Source: Aeromicrobium senzhongii
Lineage (GTDB): Bacteria > Actinomycetota > Actinomycetes > Propionibacteriales > Nocardioidaceae
Direction: 5' to 3'
Length of the DNA stretch: 64,000 nt
Assembly: GCF_014334735.1 (NCBI RefSeq)
Contig: NZ_CP060587.1
Location: 2,542,001-2,606,000 of the forward strand
The notes under the pieces are model-generated. The model made no database searches, was not told where the DNA came from, and saw nothing but the letters and a program-made list of their open reading frames with translations. Both the position numbers and the translations under genes were made by a program. This document shows positions 17,081 through 25,922 of this stretch, in pieces; within the stretch, counting starts at the first letter, position 1, and the number at the start of each line of letters is the position of its first letter.

Positions 17081-18232
17081 GTGTCAGGACACGGCGAGGT
17101 ACTCGCACTCTTCCGTCGGCACGGACCGCTGACGCGGGCGCAGGTCGTCGAGCTGTCCGGACTCTCCCGCGCGACGGCCACGCACCGGCTCGACGCGCTC
17201 GTCCAGGCCGGGCTCATCCGGACTGAGGCTGCCGACCGAAGCACGGGCGGGCGCCCCGCCAGCGTGTTCGACCTGGCCGAGAACCGCGGCAGCCTGCTGG
17301 TGGCCGACATCGGCAGCAGTCACGCGCGGTACGGCCTGGCCGACCTGTCTGGCCGCGTCCTGACCGCACTCGACGACGACATCGTCATCGACGACGGGCC
17401 CGACGCCGTCCTGTCGCGCGTGATCGCCGCCTTCGACCGCCTGGCGACCGACGACGTGCCGCCCGTCCTGGGTGTGGCCATCGGCGTCCCCGGCCCCGTC
17501 GACCATCGCACCGGCCGCCTGGTCAGCCCACCGACCATGAGCGGCTGGGACGGGTACGACGTCGCCGCCCGCATCGGCCAGCACGTCAGCGCACCGGTCG
17601 TGGTCGACAAGGACGCGAATCTGGTCGCCCTGGGCGTGCACCGCGCGCTGCGCTCCGATTCCGTCCCCGGCGCCGACGACCTGCTGGTCGTCAAGGTCGG
17701 CATGGGCATCGGCGCGGGCATCATCTCGCGCGGCAGCGTCCTGCACGGGGCGCGTGGCGGCGCCGGCGACCTCGGGCACATCCCTCACGACGACGGACCG
17801 AAGTGCCGGTGCGACCAGCGCGGGTGCGCCGAGGCCTCCGCCGGCGCATGGGCGATCGCCGCGCACCTGCGCGACCTCGGACACCCCGTCCACACCTCCG
17901 CCGACGTCGTCGCCCTGGCCAAGAACGGCGACCGCGATGCGATCTCCAGCCTGCGGGCGGCGGGTCGGCGCATCGGCGACGCCGTCGTCGAGGCGGTCGG
18001 TGTGCTGAACCCCGCGATGGTCGTCGTGGGTGGCGACCTCGCCGAAGCCGGCGACCTGCTGGTCGACGGCGTGCGCGAGCGTGTCTTCGAGCGGTCCCAC
18101 CCGCTGGCCACCACCGACCTGTCGGTGATCGCCTCCCCGCTGGGCGCGGATGCAGGTCTGCTGGGGGCCGCGCAGATGGCCGCGGACGCCGCCCTCTCCC
18201 CCGACCGAGTCGACGCCATCGTCGGCTGCTGA
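17081..18232 (+). CDS. ROK-family transcriptional regulator with N-terminal winged helix
   Basis: 383 residues. The N-terminal 65 residues form a winged helix (LTRAQVVELSGLSRATATHRL), followed by a ROK sugar-kinase-like domain with the ATP-site segment LLVADIGSSHARY, GVPGPVDH, the GHIPH motif and a zinc motif CRCDQRGC. Such proteins repress sugar genes and release DNA on binding a sugar or sugar phosphate. GTG 17081 has an excellent AGGAAAGGAG ribosome site; longer forms from 16850 would add about 77 residues of non-homologous sequence. Transketolase follows 65 nt downstream, with an inverted repeat between them, making that operon the likely target. Confidence 0.9.
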   Translation: MSGHGEVLALFRRHGPLTRAQVVELSGLSRATATHRLDALVQAGLIRTEAADRSTGGRPASVFDLAENRGSLLVADIGSSHARYGLADLSGRVLTALDDDIVIDDGPDAVLSRVIAAFDRLATDDVPPVLGVAIGVPGPVDHRTGRLVSPPTMSGWDGYDVAARIGQHVSAPVVVDKDANLVALGVHRALRSDSVPGADDLLVVKVGMGIGAGIISRGSVLHGARGGAGDLGHIPHDDGPKCRCDQRGCAEASAGAWAIAAHLRDLGHPVHTSADVVALAKNGDRDAISSLRAAGRRIGDAVVEAVGVLNPAMVVVGGDLAEAGDLLVDGVRERVFERSHPLATTDLSVIASPLGADAGLLGAAQMAADAALSPDRVDAIVGC

Positions 18233-18245
18233 CCGGCACCGCAGG

Positions 18246-18273
18246 CCCTTTTGCGAAGAGTTAGACAAAAGGG
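18246..18273 (+). promoter_or_regulatory. Inverted repeat over the transketolase promoter, probable operator
   Basis: CCCTTTTG (18246-18253) and CAAAAGGG (18266-18273) are perfect 8-bp arms around a 12-nt AT-rich spacer. The repeat ends 12 nt before the TACGGT -10 of tkt, where a repressor would block the -35 region. The neighbouring ROK regulator is the obvious candidate. It could instead be a weak terminator for the ROK gene. Confidence 0.6.
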
Positions 18274-18285
18274 ACCACTCCGCCC

Positions 18286-18291
18286 TACGGT
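18286..18291 (+). promoter_or_regulatory. -10 element of tkt (leaderless)
   Basis: TACGGT ends 6 nt before the GTG at 18298; no Shine-Dalgarno. Confidence 0.55.
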
Positions 18292-18297
18292 GGACGC

Positions 18298-20406
18298 GTG
18301 GTTCCTTCTGACTTCCCCTCCCCCGCGTCCGCCGACCGCTGGTCCGACCCGCTCGACTTCGAGGCCGTCCGCCACGCCCGCGTCCTGCCGCTGGACGTCG
18401 TCCAGGCCAAGGGCAACGGCCACGCCGGCACCGCCGTCAGCCTCACGCCCGCGCTCTACGTCCTCTTCCAGGAGTACCTGCGCCACGACCCGGCCCGGCC
18501 CGACTGGGAGGGCCGTGACCGGTTCGTCCTGTCCGCGGGACACACCAGCCTCTCGCTGTACCTGCAGCACTACCTGAGCGGCTACGGCCTCGAGCTGGAC
18601 GACCTCAAGAAGGCGCGCGCGCTCGGCAGCCTCACGCCCGGACACCCCGAGTGGGGCCACACCCCCGGCGTCGAGACGACGACCGGTCCGCTCGGACAGG
18701 GCGTCGGCAACGCCGTGGGCCTGGCGATGTCCGCTCGCCGCACGCATGCGCTGCTCCAGCCGGACACCGACCCCGAGGAGGGCCTGTTCCGGTTCCGCAC
18801 CTGGTGCGTCGCCGGCGACGGCTGCCTCTCCGAGGGAGTCTCGCAAGAGGCCTCGTCCCTGGCCGGCACACTGGGCCTGGACGGCCTCATCCTGATCTGG
18901 GACGACAACCGCATCTCGATCGAGGGCGACACCGCGATCGCGTTCACCGAGGACGTCGTCGGTCGTTACCGGGCGTACGGCTGGGAGATCGTCGAGATCG
19001 ACGACGCCGAGGACCCCGCCGCGATCCGCGCCGGCTACGACGCCGCGATGGCCGTCACCGGCCGCCCCGTGTTCGTCCGCCTGCGCACGCGCATCGGCCA
19101 CCCGATGCCGACCGTCGGCGGCACCGCCGGCGCCCACTCCGGAGCCCCGGGCGAGGACGAGGTCGCCGCCACGAAGGTCGCGCTGGGCCTCGATCCCGCC
19201 GAGTACTTCGCGATGCCCCAGGACGCCCTCGACCACGCCCGCCGGGTCCGTGAGCGCGGCGCGCAGGCGCGTGAGCAGTGGCAGCAGCGGTACGACGCCT
19301 GGCGCGCGGCCGACCCCGAGCACGCCCTGCTGCACGACCTCATGCGCGAGCGCGACGTCACGCCGCAGGCGCGCGAGAAGCTGGCCGCCCTGCGGGCCGA
19401 GCCGCAGGCCAAGGCCACCCGCGTCGCCAGCGGCGCCGTCCTCAACGCGATCGCCGAGGAGCTGCCCTGGCTCTGGGGCGGCTCGGCCGACCTGGCCGAG
19501 ACCAACAACGTCGCGATCGCCGGGGCCCGCAGCTTCACCCCGACCGCGTACGCGGGCGACGAGTGGCCCGGCGGCCCCGACGGCACGCTGGTCCACTTCG
19601 GCATCCGCGAGCACGCGATGGGAGCGATCCTCAACGGCATCGCGCTCGGCGGCTACTCGCACCCGTTCGGTGCGACGTTCTTCGTCTTCTCGGACTACAT
19701 GCGCCCGTCGGTGCGGCTCGCCGCGCTCATGGGCCTGCCGGTCACCTACGTCTGGACGCACGACTCGGTCGCCGTCGGCGAGGACGGCCCAACCCACCAG
19801 CCGGTCGAGCACCTGTGGGCGCACCGCGCGATCCCGGGGCTGGACGTCGTCCGTCCCGCCGACTGGGTCGAGACGGTCGACGCGTGGACGCGGGCGCTGA
19901 CCAGCGAGCGCCCGACCGCCCTCGTCCTCAGCCGTCAGGGTGTCCCCGTCGTGGGCGACGCCGTCCCCGCCGATGCGGGTGCCCGTCGCGGCGCCTACGT
20001 CCTGGCCGACACCGACGGCACGCCGGACGCGATCGTCATCGCGACCGGCTCCGAGGTCGGGCTGGCGATGCAGGCCCGCGAGGCGCTCGCCACCGAGGGC
20101 GTCGCCGTGCGCGTCGTCTCGGCACCGTGCCTGGAGTGGTTCGAGGAGCAGGACCTCGCCTACCGCGAGTCGGTCCTGCCGCGCTCGATCACGGCTCGCG
20201 TCAGTGTCGAGGCCGGCACCGCCACCGGCTGGTACCGCTACGTCGGGACGAACGGTGAGATAGTGAGCGTCGAGGACTTCGGTGCCAGCGGTGCCGGTGA
20301 GCTGGTGCTCGCGGAGCGCGGCATCACCCTCGACGCGGTCGTCGGTGCCGTGCACCGCACGCTCGCCGCCGTCCGCGAGGACCACAAGGAGGAGACCGCC
20401 CGATGA
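18298..20406 (+). CDS. tkt: Transketolase
   Basis: 702 residues, full length. It moves two-carbon units between sugar phosphates using thiamine diphosphate. Seen: N-terminal KGNGHAGTAVSLTP, TGPLGQGVGNAVG, the ThDP motif GDGCLSEG...DDN, HSGAPGEDE, the pyrimidine-domain Glu in FGIREHAMG, HDSVAVGEDGPTHQP, and a C-terminal transketolase fold. As the first gene of tkt-deoC-aldehyde dehydrogenase and overlapping deoC by 4 nt, it is probably a dedicated second transketolase that feeds pentose phosphate from nucleosides into glycolysis; whether the genome has another copy cannot be seen here. Confidence 0.93.
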   Translation: MVPSDFPSPASADRWSDPLDFEAVRHARVLPLDVVQAKGNGHAGTAVSLTPALYVLFQEYLRHDPARPDWEGRDRFVLSAGHTSLSLYLQHYLSGYGLELDDLKKARALGSLTPGHPEWGHTPGVETTTGPLGQGVGNAVGLAMSARRTHALLQPDTDPEEGLFRFRTWCVAGDGCLSEGVSQEASSLAGTLGLDGLILIWDDNRISIEGDTAIAFTEDVVGRYRAYGWEIVEIDDAEDPAAIRAGYDAAMAVTGRPVFVRLRTRIGHPMPTVGGTAGAHSGAPGEDEVAATKVALGLDPAEYFAMPQDALDHARRVRERGAQAREQWQQRYDAWRAADPEHALLHDLMRERDVTPQAREKLAALRAEPQAKATRVASGAVLNAIAEELPWLWGGSADLAETNNVAIAGARSFTPTAYAGDEWPGGPDGTLVHFGIREHAMGAILNGIALGGYSHPFGATFFVFSDYMRPSVRLAALMGLPVTYVWTHDSVAVGEDGPTHQPVEHLWAHRAIPGLDVVRPADWVETVDAWTRALTSERPTALVLSRQGVPVVGDAVPADAGARRGAYVLADTDGTPDAIVIATGSEVGLAMQAREALATEGVAVRVVSAPCLEWFEEQDLAYRESVLPRSITARVSVEAGTATGWYRYVGTNGEIVSVEDFGASGAGELVLAERGITLDAVVGAVHRTLAAVREDHKEETAR

Positions 20407-21308
20407 GCAAGACCCTGATCGCCGGCCTGGACCGCCTGCCCGGTGTGGACCAGGTCGGACTCGAGGCCCGCGCGGCCCAGCTGGCCAGCCGCTCGATCAA
20501 GACCACGTCGAAGCAGTGGGCGATCGACCTGGCGATCTCGATGGTCGACCTGACGACCCTCGAGGGCGCCGACTCCCCCGGCAAGGTGCGCGCGCTGGCC
20601 ACCAAGGCGCTGCGTCCCGATCCCACCGACCCGACGTGCCCCCGGGCCGCCGCGGTGTGCGTGTACGGCGACATGGCCGGGTACGTCCGCGAGGTCGTCG
20701 GTGACCAGGTGCACGTCGCCGCGGTCGCCACGGCGTTCCCGTCGGGTCGCGCCTCGCTGGAGGTCAAGCTGGCCGACACCGCCGCCGCCGTCGCGAACGG
20801 CGCGGACGAGATCGACATGGTCATCGACCGCGGCGCGTTCCTGTCCGGCGACCTGGCCACCGTCCACGACCAGATCGTGGCGGTCAAGGAGGCCTGCGGC
20901 AGTGCCCACCTCAAGGTGATCCTCGAGACCGGCGAGCTGCAGACGTACGACAACGTCCGTCGCGCCTCGTGGCTGGCGATGGACGCCGGCGCCGACTTCA
21001 TCAAGACCAGCACCGGCAAGATCCAGCCCGCCGCCACGCTGCCCGTGACGCTGCTGATGCTCGAGGCCGTGCGCGACTACCGGATCGCCACCGGACGCCA
21101 GGTGGGCGTCAAGCCCGCCGGCGGCATCCGCACCACGAAGGACGCCATCAAGTACCTCGTCGTGGTCAACGAGATCGCCGGCGAGGACTGGCTCGACCCG
21201 GACTGGTTCCGCTTCGGGGCGTCGTCGCTGCTCAACGACCTGCTCATGCAACGCCAGAAGATGCTCACCGGCCGGTACTCCGGCCCCGACTACGTGACCC
21301 TGGACTGA
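20403..21308 (+). CDS. deoC: Deoxyribose-phosphate aldolase
   Basis: 301 residues. It cleaves 2-deoxyribose-5-phosphate to acetaldehyde and glyceraldehyde-3-phosphate. The Schiff-base lysine is Lys201 in FIKTSTGK and the proton-relay lysine is Lys237 in GVKPAGGIR; the EIDMVID strand is also typical. Its length is nearer the animal and Deinococcus/actinobacterial long forms than E. coli DeoC. ATG 20403 overlaps the tkt stop. The aldehyde dehydrogenase 4 nt downstream would oxidise the acetaldehyde. Confidence 0.95.
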   Translation: MSKTLIAGLDRLPGVDQVGLEARAAQLASRSIKTTSKQWAIDLAISMVDLTTLEGADSPGKVRALATKALRPDPTDPTCPRAAAVCVYGDMAGYVREVVGDQVHVAAVATAFPSGRASLEVKLADTAAAVANGADEIDMVIDRGAFLSGDLATVHDQIVAVKEACGSAHLKVILETGELQTYDNVRRASWLAMDAGADFIKTSTGKIQPAATLPVTLLMLEAVRDYRIATGRQVGVKPAGGIRTTKDAIKYLVVVNEIAGEDWLDPDWFRFGASSLLNDLLMQRQKMLTGRYSGPDYVTLD

Positions 21309-21312
21309 TCCC

Positions 21313-22752
21313 ATGCCCAAGTTCGAATACGCACCCGCGCCGGAGTCGCGCTCGATCGTCGACCTCGCCGCCAGCTACGGCCTGTTCATCGACGGCGAGT
21401 TCACCGACGGCGGTGGCACGTCCTTCAAGACCGTGAACCCCGCGACCGAGGAGGTCCTGGCCGAGGTGGCCGAGGCCGACGAGGCCGACGTCGACCGCGC
21501 CGTCCGTGCCGCTCGCACCGCCTACGAGAAGGTCTGGGGCCCCATGCCCGGCCGCGAGCGGGCCAAGTACCTGTTCCGGATCGCGCGCATCCTGGCCGAG
21601 CGCAGCCGTGAGTTCGCGGTCCTCGAGACGCTCGACAACGGCAAGCCGATCAGGGAGTCGCGCGACGTCGACGTGCCGCTCGTCTCGCAGTGGTTCTTCT
21701 ACCACGCAGGCTGGGCCGACAAGCTCGATCACGCGGGCCTGGGCCCGAACCCGCGTCCCCTGGGCGTCGCCGCGCAGGTCATCCCGTGGAACTTCCCGCT
21801 GTTGATGCTGGCGTGGAAGGTCGCGCCCGCCCTGGCCGCCGGCAACACGGTCGTGCTGAAGCCGGCCGAGACCACCCCGCTGACGGCCCTGCTGTTCGCG
21901 GACGTGTGCCGCCAGGCCGAGCTGCCGGCCGGTGTCGTCAACATCGTCACGGGCGCCGGCGAGACCGGCCGCCTGCTGGTGTCGCACCCCGACGTGAACA
22001 AGGTGGCCTTCACCGGCTCCACCCCGGTCGGTCGCGAGATCGCCCGCACGGTCGCCGGTACGGACAAGCGCCTCACCCTCGAGCTCGGCGGCAAGGCCGC
22101 GAACATCGTGTTCGAGGACGCACCCATGGACCAGGCCATCGAGGGCATCGTCCGCGGCATCTTCTTCAACCAGGGCCACGTGTGCTGCGCGGGCTCGCGC
22201 CTGCTGGTGCAGGAGAGCGTCGCCGAGGAGGTGCTCGAGCGTCTGAAGGCCCGCATGGCCACGCTGCGCCTGGGCGATCCGCTCGACAAGAACACCGACG
22301 TCGGCGCGATCAACTCGGCCGAGCAGCTGGGCCGCATCCGCGACCTGGCCGCCGCCGGCGACGACGAGGGCGCCACCCGCTGGAGCGCTCCGTGCGAGCT
22401 GCCCGAGCGTGGCTTCTGGTACGCCCCGACGATCTTCACGGGCGTCACGCAGGCCCACCGCATCGCCCGCGAGGAGATCTTCGGCCCCGTGCTGTCGGTG
22501 CTGACCTTCCGCACCCCGGCCGAGGCCGTCGAGAAGGCCAACAACACCCCGTTCGGCCTCTCCGCGGGTGTCTGGACCGAGAAGGGCTCGCGGATCCTCG
22601 CGATCGCCGACCAGCTGCGCGCCGGTGTGGTCTGGGCCAACACGTTCAACCAGTTCGACCCCGCCTCGCCGTTCGGCGGGTACAAGGAGTCCGGCTACGG
22701 ACGCGAGGGCGGCCGGCACGGGCTGGCCTCCTACCTGGAGGGAAGCAAGTGA
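21313..22752 (+). CDS. NAD(P)-dependent aldehyde dehydrogenase
   Basis: 479 residues, a complete class I/II-type ALDH. Seen: PWNFPL and KPAETTPL of the cofactor site, FTGSTPVG, general base Glu257 in LELGGK, nucleophile Cys291 in NQGHVCCAG, and EIFGPVLSV. It follows deoC by 4 nt, so acetaldehyde from deoxyribose cleavage is the likely substrate, giving acetate. Its stop overlaps the start of a second, incomplete ALDH-like gene. Confidence 0.92.
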   Translation: MPKFEYAPAPESRSIVDLAASYGLFIDGEFTDGGGTSFKTVNPATEEVLAEVAEADEADVDRAVRAARTAYEKVWGPMPGRERAKYLFRIARILAERSREFAVLETLDNGKPIRESRDVDVPLVSQWFFYHAGWADKLDHAGLGPNPRPLGVAAQVIPWNFPLLMLAWKVAPALAAGNTVVLKPAETTPLTALLFADVCRQAELPAGVVNIVTGAGETGRLLVSHPDVNKVAFTGSTPVGREIARTVAGTDKRLTLELGGKAANIVFEDAPMDQAIEGIVRGIFFNQGHVCCAGSRLLVQESVAEEVLERLKARMATLRLGDPLDKNTDVGAINSAEQLGRIRDLAAAGDDEGATRWSAPCELPERGFWYAPTIFTGVTQAHRIAREEIFGPVLSVLTFRTPAEAVEKANNTPFGLSAGVWTEKGSRILAIADQLRAGVVWANTFNQFDPASPFGGYKESGYGREGGRHGLASYLEGSK

Positions 22753-23603
22753 GCGACCGACTCGACGTCCGCAAGACCTACAAGCTGTTCATCGGCGGGG
22801 CGTTCCCCCGCTCGGAGTCCGGCCGCACCTACGAGGTGACCTCCTCGGACGGCCGCTTCCTGGCCAACGCCTCGAAGGCCTCGCGCAAGGACGGCCGCGA
22901 CGCGGTCTCGGCCGCCCGCAAGGCGTTCGGCGGCTGGTCGAAGCGCACCCCGTACAACCGGGGCCAGATCCTCTACCGCGTCGCCGAGGTCCTCGAGGGC
23001 CGGCGCGACCAGCTGGTCGCCGAGGTGCGGGCCGCCGAGGGTGTCTCGGAGAAGCAGGCGCACACGATCGTCGACACCGCCGTCGACACGTGGGTCTGGT
23101 ACGCCGGCTGGGCCGACAAGCTCTCGCAGGTGACGGGCAACGCCAACCAGGTCAACGGCCCGTTCTTCAACCTCACCTCGCCCGAGCCCACCGGGGTCGT
23201 GGTGATCGCGGCACCGCAGCAGTCCTCACTGCTCGGCCTGGCCGAGGTGCTGGCCCCCGTGCTGCTCTCGGGCAACACCGCCGTGGTCATCTCGTCGTTC
23301 GAGCGCCCGTTGCCGGCCATCACCCTGTCGGAGATCCTCTCGACGTCCGACGTCCCCGGTGGTGTCGTCAACATCCTGACCGGCGACATCGCCGAGATCG
23401 GCCCGTGGCTGGCCGCACACCTGGACGTCAACGCGCTCGACCTGACCGGTGTCGACGACGCCGAGGTGGCGCGCGACCTCGAGGCCGAGGCGGCGATCAA
23501 CCTCAAGCGCGTCCTGCGCCCCGGCACGCCGACCGAGCAGTCGCTGGCACGGATCACGCCGTTCCTCGAGCACAAGACCGTCTGGCACCCGATCGGCGTC
23601 TGA
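22749..23603 (+). CDS. Catalytically dead ALDH-like protein (cofactor-domain half)
   Basis: 284 residues that align only with the N-terminal and Rossmann part of ALDH, and even this is altered: PWN is replaced by APQQ, the KPAE cofactor lysine by SSFE, and the Glu of ELGG by an INLKR segment. The catalytic domain is missing and the protein has no cysteine at all. GTG 22749 overlaps the stop of the active ALDH (GTGA), so both are made together. The pair (479 + 284 residues) resembles the two-part ALDH16 protein, in which a second ALDH-like domain without catalytic Cys packs on the first. It reads as intact and in frame, so it is probably a partner subunit rather than a pseudogene. Confidence 0.8.
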   Translation: MSDRLDVRKTYKLFIGGAFPRSESGRTYEVTSSDGRFLANASKASRKDGRDAVSAARKAFGGWSKRTPYNRGQILYRVAEVLEGRRDQLVAEVRAAEGVSEKQAHTIVDTAVDTWVWYAGWADKLSQVTGNANQVNGPFFNLTSPEPTGVVVIAAPQQSSLLGLAEVLAPVLLSGNTAVVISSFERPLPAITLSEILSTSDVPGGVVNILTGDIAEIGPWLAAHLDVNALDLTGVDDAEVARDLEAEAAINLKRVLRPGTPTEQSLARITPFLEHKTVWHPIGV

Positions 23604-23633
23604 CCACCCGTCTGACCAGCCCGTTCGCCTCGA

Positions 23634-23639
23634 TACGCT
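23634..23639 (+). promoter_or_regulatory. -10 element of the uridine kinase-like gene (leaderless)
   Basis: TACGCT ends 7 nt before the ATG at 23647. Confidence 0.5.
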
Positions 23640-23646
23640 GGAGTCC

Positions 23647-24219
23647 ATGCCGCACGTCGTGATCCTGGCCGGTCCCTCCGGTTCGGGGAAGTCCCACCTG
23701 TCCGAGCGGCTCGGGTGGACGGTGCTGCGGCTGGACGACTTCTACCATCCCGCCGACCACCCCGAGCTGCCGCTGAGCACGCTCGGCATCGCCGACTGGG
23801 ACCACCCCGGCTCGTGGGACCGCGCGGCGGCCATGCGGGCCATCAACGAGCTGTGCACCGTGGGCCGCACGCAGGTGCCGGTCTACGACATCTCGGTCAG
23901 TCGCGCCACGGGCACGCGCGAGGTCGTCCTGACCGGTGACCGGTTCATCGCCGAGGGCCTGTTCGCGACCGAGATCATCGACGACTGCCGCGAGGCGGGC
24001 GTGCTCGACGCGGCCATCTGCCTGACCCGGCCACGCCCGCTCGTGTTCGCCCTGCGATTGGCGCGCGACCTGCGCGAGTCGCGCAAGCCACCGGTAACCC
24101 TGGTCCGCCGAGGCTGGCGGCTCATGAAGGACCAGCCCCGCGTGATCGCCGAGGCTGTCGCTGCGGGCTGCGTGCCGATGCACCCCCGGCAGGCGTACCG
24201 CGCCCTCACCTCCCGCTAA
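23647..24219 (+). CDS. Uridine kinase-like P-loop kinase
   Basis: 190 residues beginning right at a Walker A loop (GPSGSGKS, residues 9-16), followed by the LDDFYH motif that in uridine kinases contacts the nucleoside, DWDHPGSWD, and the YDIS...AEGLF stretch. It probably phosphorylates uridine/cytidine to the monophosphate, which fits the nucleoside genes around it. It is shorter than E. coli Udk, as are actinobacterial homologues. Convergent with add; a long hairpin separates them. Confidence 0.8.
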   Translation: MPHVVILAGPSGSGKSHLSERLGWTVLRLDDFYHPADHPELPLSTLGIADWDHPGSWDRAAAMRAINELCTVGRTQVPVYDISVSRATGTREVVLTGDRFIAEGLFATEIIDDCREAGVLDAAICLTRPRPLVFALRLARDLRESRKPPVTLVRRGWRLMKDQPRVIAEAVAAGCVPMHPRQAYRALTSR

Positions 24220-24222
24220 GCC

Positions 24223-24281
24223 AGATTTGCTCCCAAACTCACCTTTCAGAGGGTCTGAAAGGTGGAAATGGGAGCAAATCT
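24223..24281. terminator. Long nested hairpin between convergent genes
   Basis: Outer arms AGATTTGCTCCCA (24223-24235) and TGGGAGCAAATCT (24269-24281) pair over 13 bp; inner arms CACCTTTCAGA (24240-24250) and TCTGAAAGGTG (24254-24264) pair over 11 bp, separated by a 4x4 internal loop and a GGG apex. The 59-nt element is markedly AT-richer than its surroundings. It can terminate in both directions, but its size and base use also suit a dispersed palindromic repeat. Confidence 0.7.
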
Positions 24282-24300
24282 CGGGGCTGGGGGGATCCGG

Positions 24301-25380
24301 TCAGTCGACCTGGGCGGCGAACCCCGGCTTGATGACGTCGTTGATGAGCGTGAGGCGCTCGTCGAAGGGAAGGAAGGCGCTCTTCATCGCGTTGACCGTG
24401 AACCAGCGCAGGTCGCCCAGGCTGTAGCCGAACGCGTCGGTGAGCAAGCTCATCTCGCGGCCGATCGACGTGCCGCTCATGAGCCGGTTGTCGGAGTTGA
24501 TCGTGACCCGGAAGCCCAGCTCGGCCAGCGGGCCGATCGGATGATCGGCGATCGAGGTCATCCCCGGGACGGCGCTGGTCTGGAGGTTCGACGAGGGGCA
24601 CATCTCCAGCGGGATGCGCCGGTCGCGGATGTAGGAGGCCAGGCGACCCAGCCGGGGCGTGCCCGTGAAGTCGATGTCGTCGACGATCCGCACCCCGTGG
24701 CCGAGCCGGTCGGCGCCGCAGCGCTGCACCGCCTGCCAGATCGACGGCAGCCCGAAGGCCTCGCCGGCGTGGATGGTGAAGTGCATGTTCTCGCGGCGCA
24801 GGTACTCGAACGCCTCGAGGTGCAGGATCGGCGGGAAGCCGTCCTCGGCCCCGGCGATGTCGAAGCCGAAGACGCCCCGGTCGCGGTACTCGACGGCGAC
24901 CTTGGCGATCTCGAGGCCGCGCGTGGCGTGCCGCATCGCCGTGAGCAGCTGACCGACGACCATCGTGCGGCCCTGGGCCTGGACCTGGGCGATGCCGTCG
25001 TCGATGCCGGACTGGACGGCCTCGACGGTCTCCTCGATCGAGAGACCGGCACCCTGGTGCTGCTCGGGTGCCCAGCGCAGCTCGGCGTAGACGACACCGT
25101 CGGCTGCCAGGTCGAGCACGGCCTCACGGGCGACGCGGGCGAGGTCCTCGGGCCGCTGCATGACGGCGGTGGTGTGCTGGAACGTCTCGAGGTAGCGCTC
25201 GAGCGAGCCGGACGACGACGCCTCCTCGAACCACGCACCGAGCCGCTCCGGCGCGGCGGGCAGCTCATGCCCGATCTCGAGGGCGATCTCGGCGACGGTC
25301 TCGGGGCGGACGCCCCCGTCGAGGTGCTCGTGCAGGGCGACCTTGGGGACTGCGGCGATCTGCTCCGTCGTGGCCCTCAC
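24301..25380 (-). CDS. add: Adenosine deaminase
   Basis: 359 residues. It hydrolyses (deoxy)adenosine to (deoxy)inosine, the substrate of PNP. Zinc and catalytic motifs: HEHLDGG (His17, His19), TIHAGE (His and catalytic Glu), LGHG and NSDNRLMSG near the C-terminus carrying the metal Asp. GTG 25380 begins 1 nt after the stop of the MaoC gene, so the two are translated together. add-deoA-cdd is a conserved trio in mycobacteria; here it is interrupted by the MaoC and P450 genes. Confidence 0.94.
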   Translation of the reverse strand: MRATTEQIAAVPKVALHEHLDGGVRPETVAEIALEIGHELPAAPERLGAWFEEASSSGSLERYLETFQHTTAVMQRPEDLARVAREAVLDLAADGVVYAELRWAPEQHQGAGLSIEETVEAVQSGIDDGIAQVQAQGRTMVVGQLLTAMRHATRGLEIAKVAVEYRDRGVFGFDIAGAEDGFPPILHLEAFEYLRRENMHFTIHAGEAFGLPSIWQAVQRCGADRLGHGVRIVDDIDFTGTPRLGRLASYIRDRRIPLEMCPSSNLQTSAVPGMTSIADHPIGPLAELGFRVTINSDNRLMSGTSIGREMSLLTDAFGYSLGDLRWFTVNAMKSAFLPFDERLTLINDVIKPGFAAQVD

Positions 25381-25381
25381 G

Positions 25382-25837
25382 TCAGGCGTCCATCAACAGG
25401 GTGACGGTCTCGGCGATGCAGGCGGGCTTCGCGCCGCCCTCGATCTCGACGGTGTGCTGCAAGGTCACCTGCTGTCCTTTCTCGATGTTCTGGACTTCCA
25501 ACACCTCGACGCGCAGGCGCACCTTGGAGTTCACCAGGACGGGCGCCATGAACCGCACGCGGTTGAGGCCGTAGTTGACGCGGGCACGGTCGCCGGCGAA
25601 GGCGAAGACGGAGGCGCCGAGGAACGGCAGCAGCGACAAGGTGAGGTAACCGTGCGCGATGGTGGCGCCGAAGGGCCCCTCGGCCGCGCGCTCCGGGTCG
25701 ACGTGGATCCACTGGCGGTCGCCGGTCGCGTCGGCGAACATGTCGATGCGGTCCTGGTGGATCTCGGTCCACGGGCTGACGCCCAGCTCGGTCCCGGCCG
25801 CAGCGGCGATCTCGTCTCTGTCGTTCAGGATGCGCAT
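25382..25837 (-). CDS. MaoC-like hotdog hydratase
   Basis: 151 residues, a single hotdog fold with the R-hydratase motif ([14 protein letters not shown], catalytic Asp and His) and [13 protein letters not shown]. The length and motif are those of the mycobacterial Rv0130 type, which hydrate 2-enoyl-CoA to (R)-3-hydroxyacyl-CoA. ATG 25837 has TAGGTT ending 7 nt upstream. It is joined to add by 1 nt and follows the hairpins after deoA, so MaoC-add form their own transcription unit. Why an acyl-CoA hydratase is tied to adenosine deaminase is not explained. Confidence 0.85.
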   Translation of the reverse strand: MRILNDRDEIAAAAGTELGVSPWTEIHQDRIDMFADATGDRQWIHVDPERAAEGPFGATIAHGYLTLSLLPFLGASVFAFAGDRARVNYGLNRVRFMAPVLVNSKVRLRVEVLEVQNIEKGQQVTLQHTVEIEGGAKPACIAETVTLLMDA

Positions 25838-25844
25838 GGCACCG

Positions 25845-25850
25845 AACCTA
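25845..25850 (-). promoter_or_regulatory. -10 element of the MaoC-add unit (leaderless)
   Basis: TAGGTT on the minus strand ends 7 nt before the ATG at 25837, downstream of the two deoA hairpins. Confidence 0.5.
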
Positions 25851-25894
25851 TCGTGTCGACCTTCCCGTCCCCGCCCCCGCGACGCGGAGCGGTT

Positions 25895-25922
25895 CGGTTT
25901 ACCACGGTCCCGTGGTAAACCG
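25895..25922. repeat. Near-perfect palindrome after deoA
   Basis: Arms CGGTTTACCACGG (25895-25907) and CCGTGGTAAACCG (25910-25922) pair over 13 bp around only two bases. With so small a loop it is more like a protein-binding palindrome or extragenic repeat than a normal terminator, though it directly abuts the hairpin below. Confidence 0.6.

Noticed and set aside
22749..23603. Second ALDH gene as a pseudogene
   Set aside because: It has an intact frame, a coupled start, no stop or frameshift and no trace of a lost catalytic domain downstream, so a real shortened protein is more likely.
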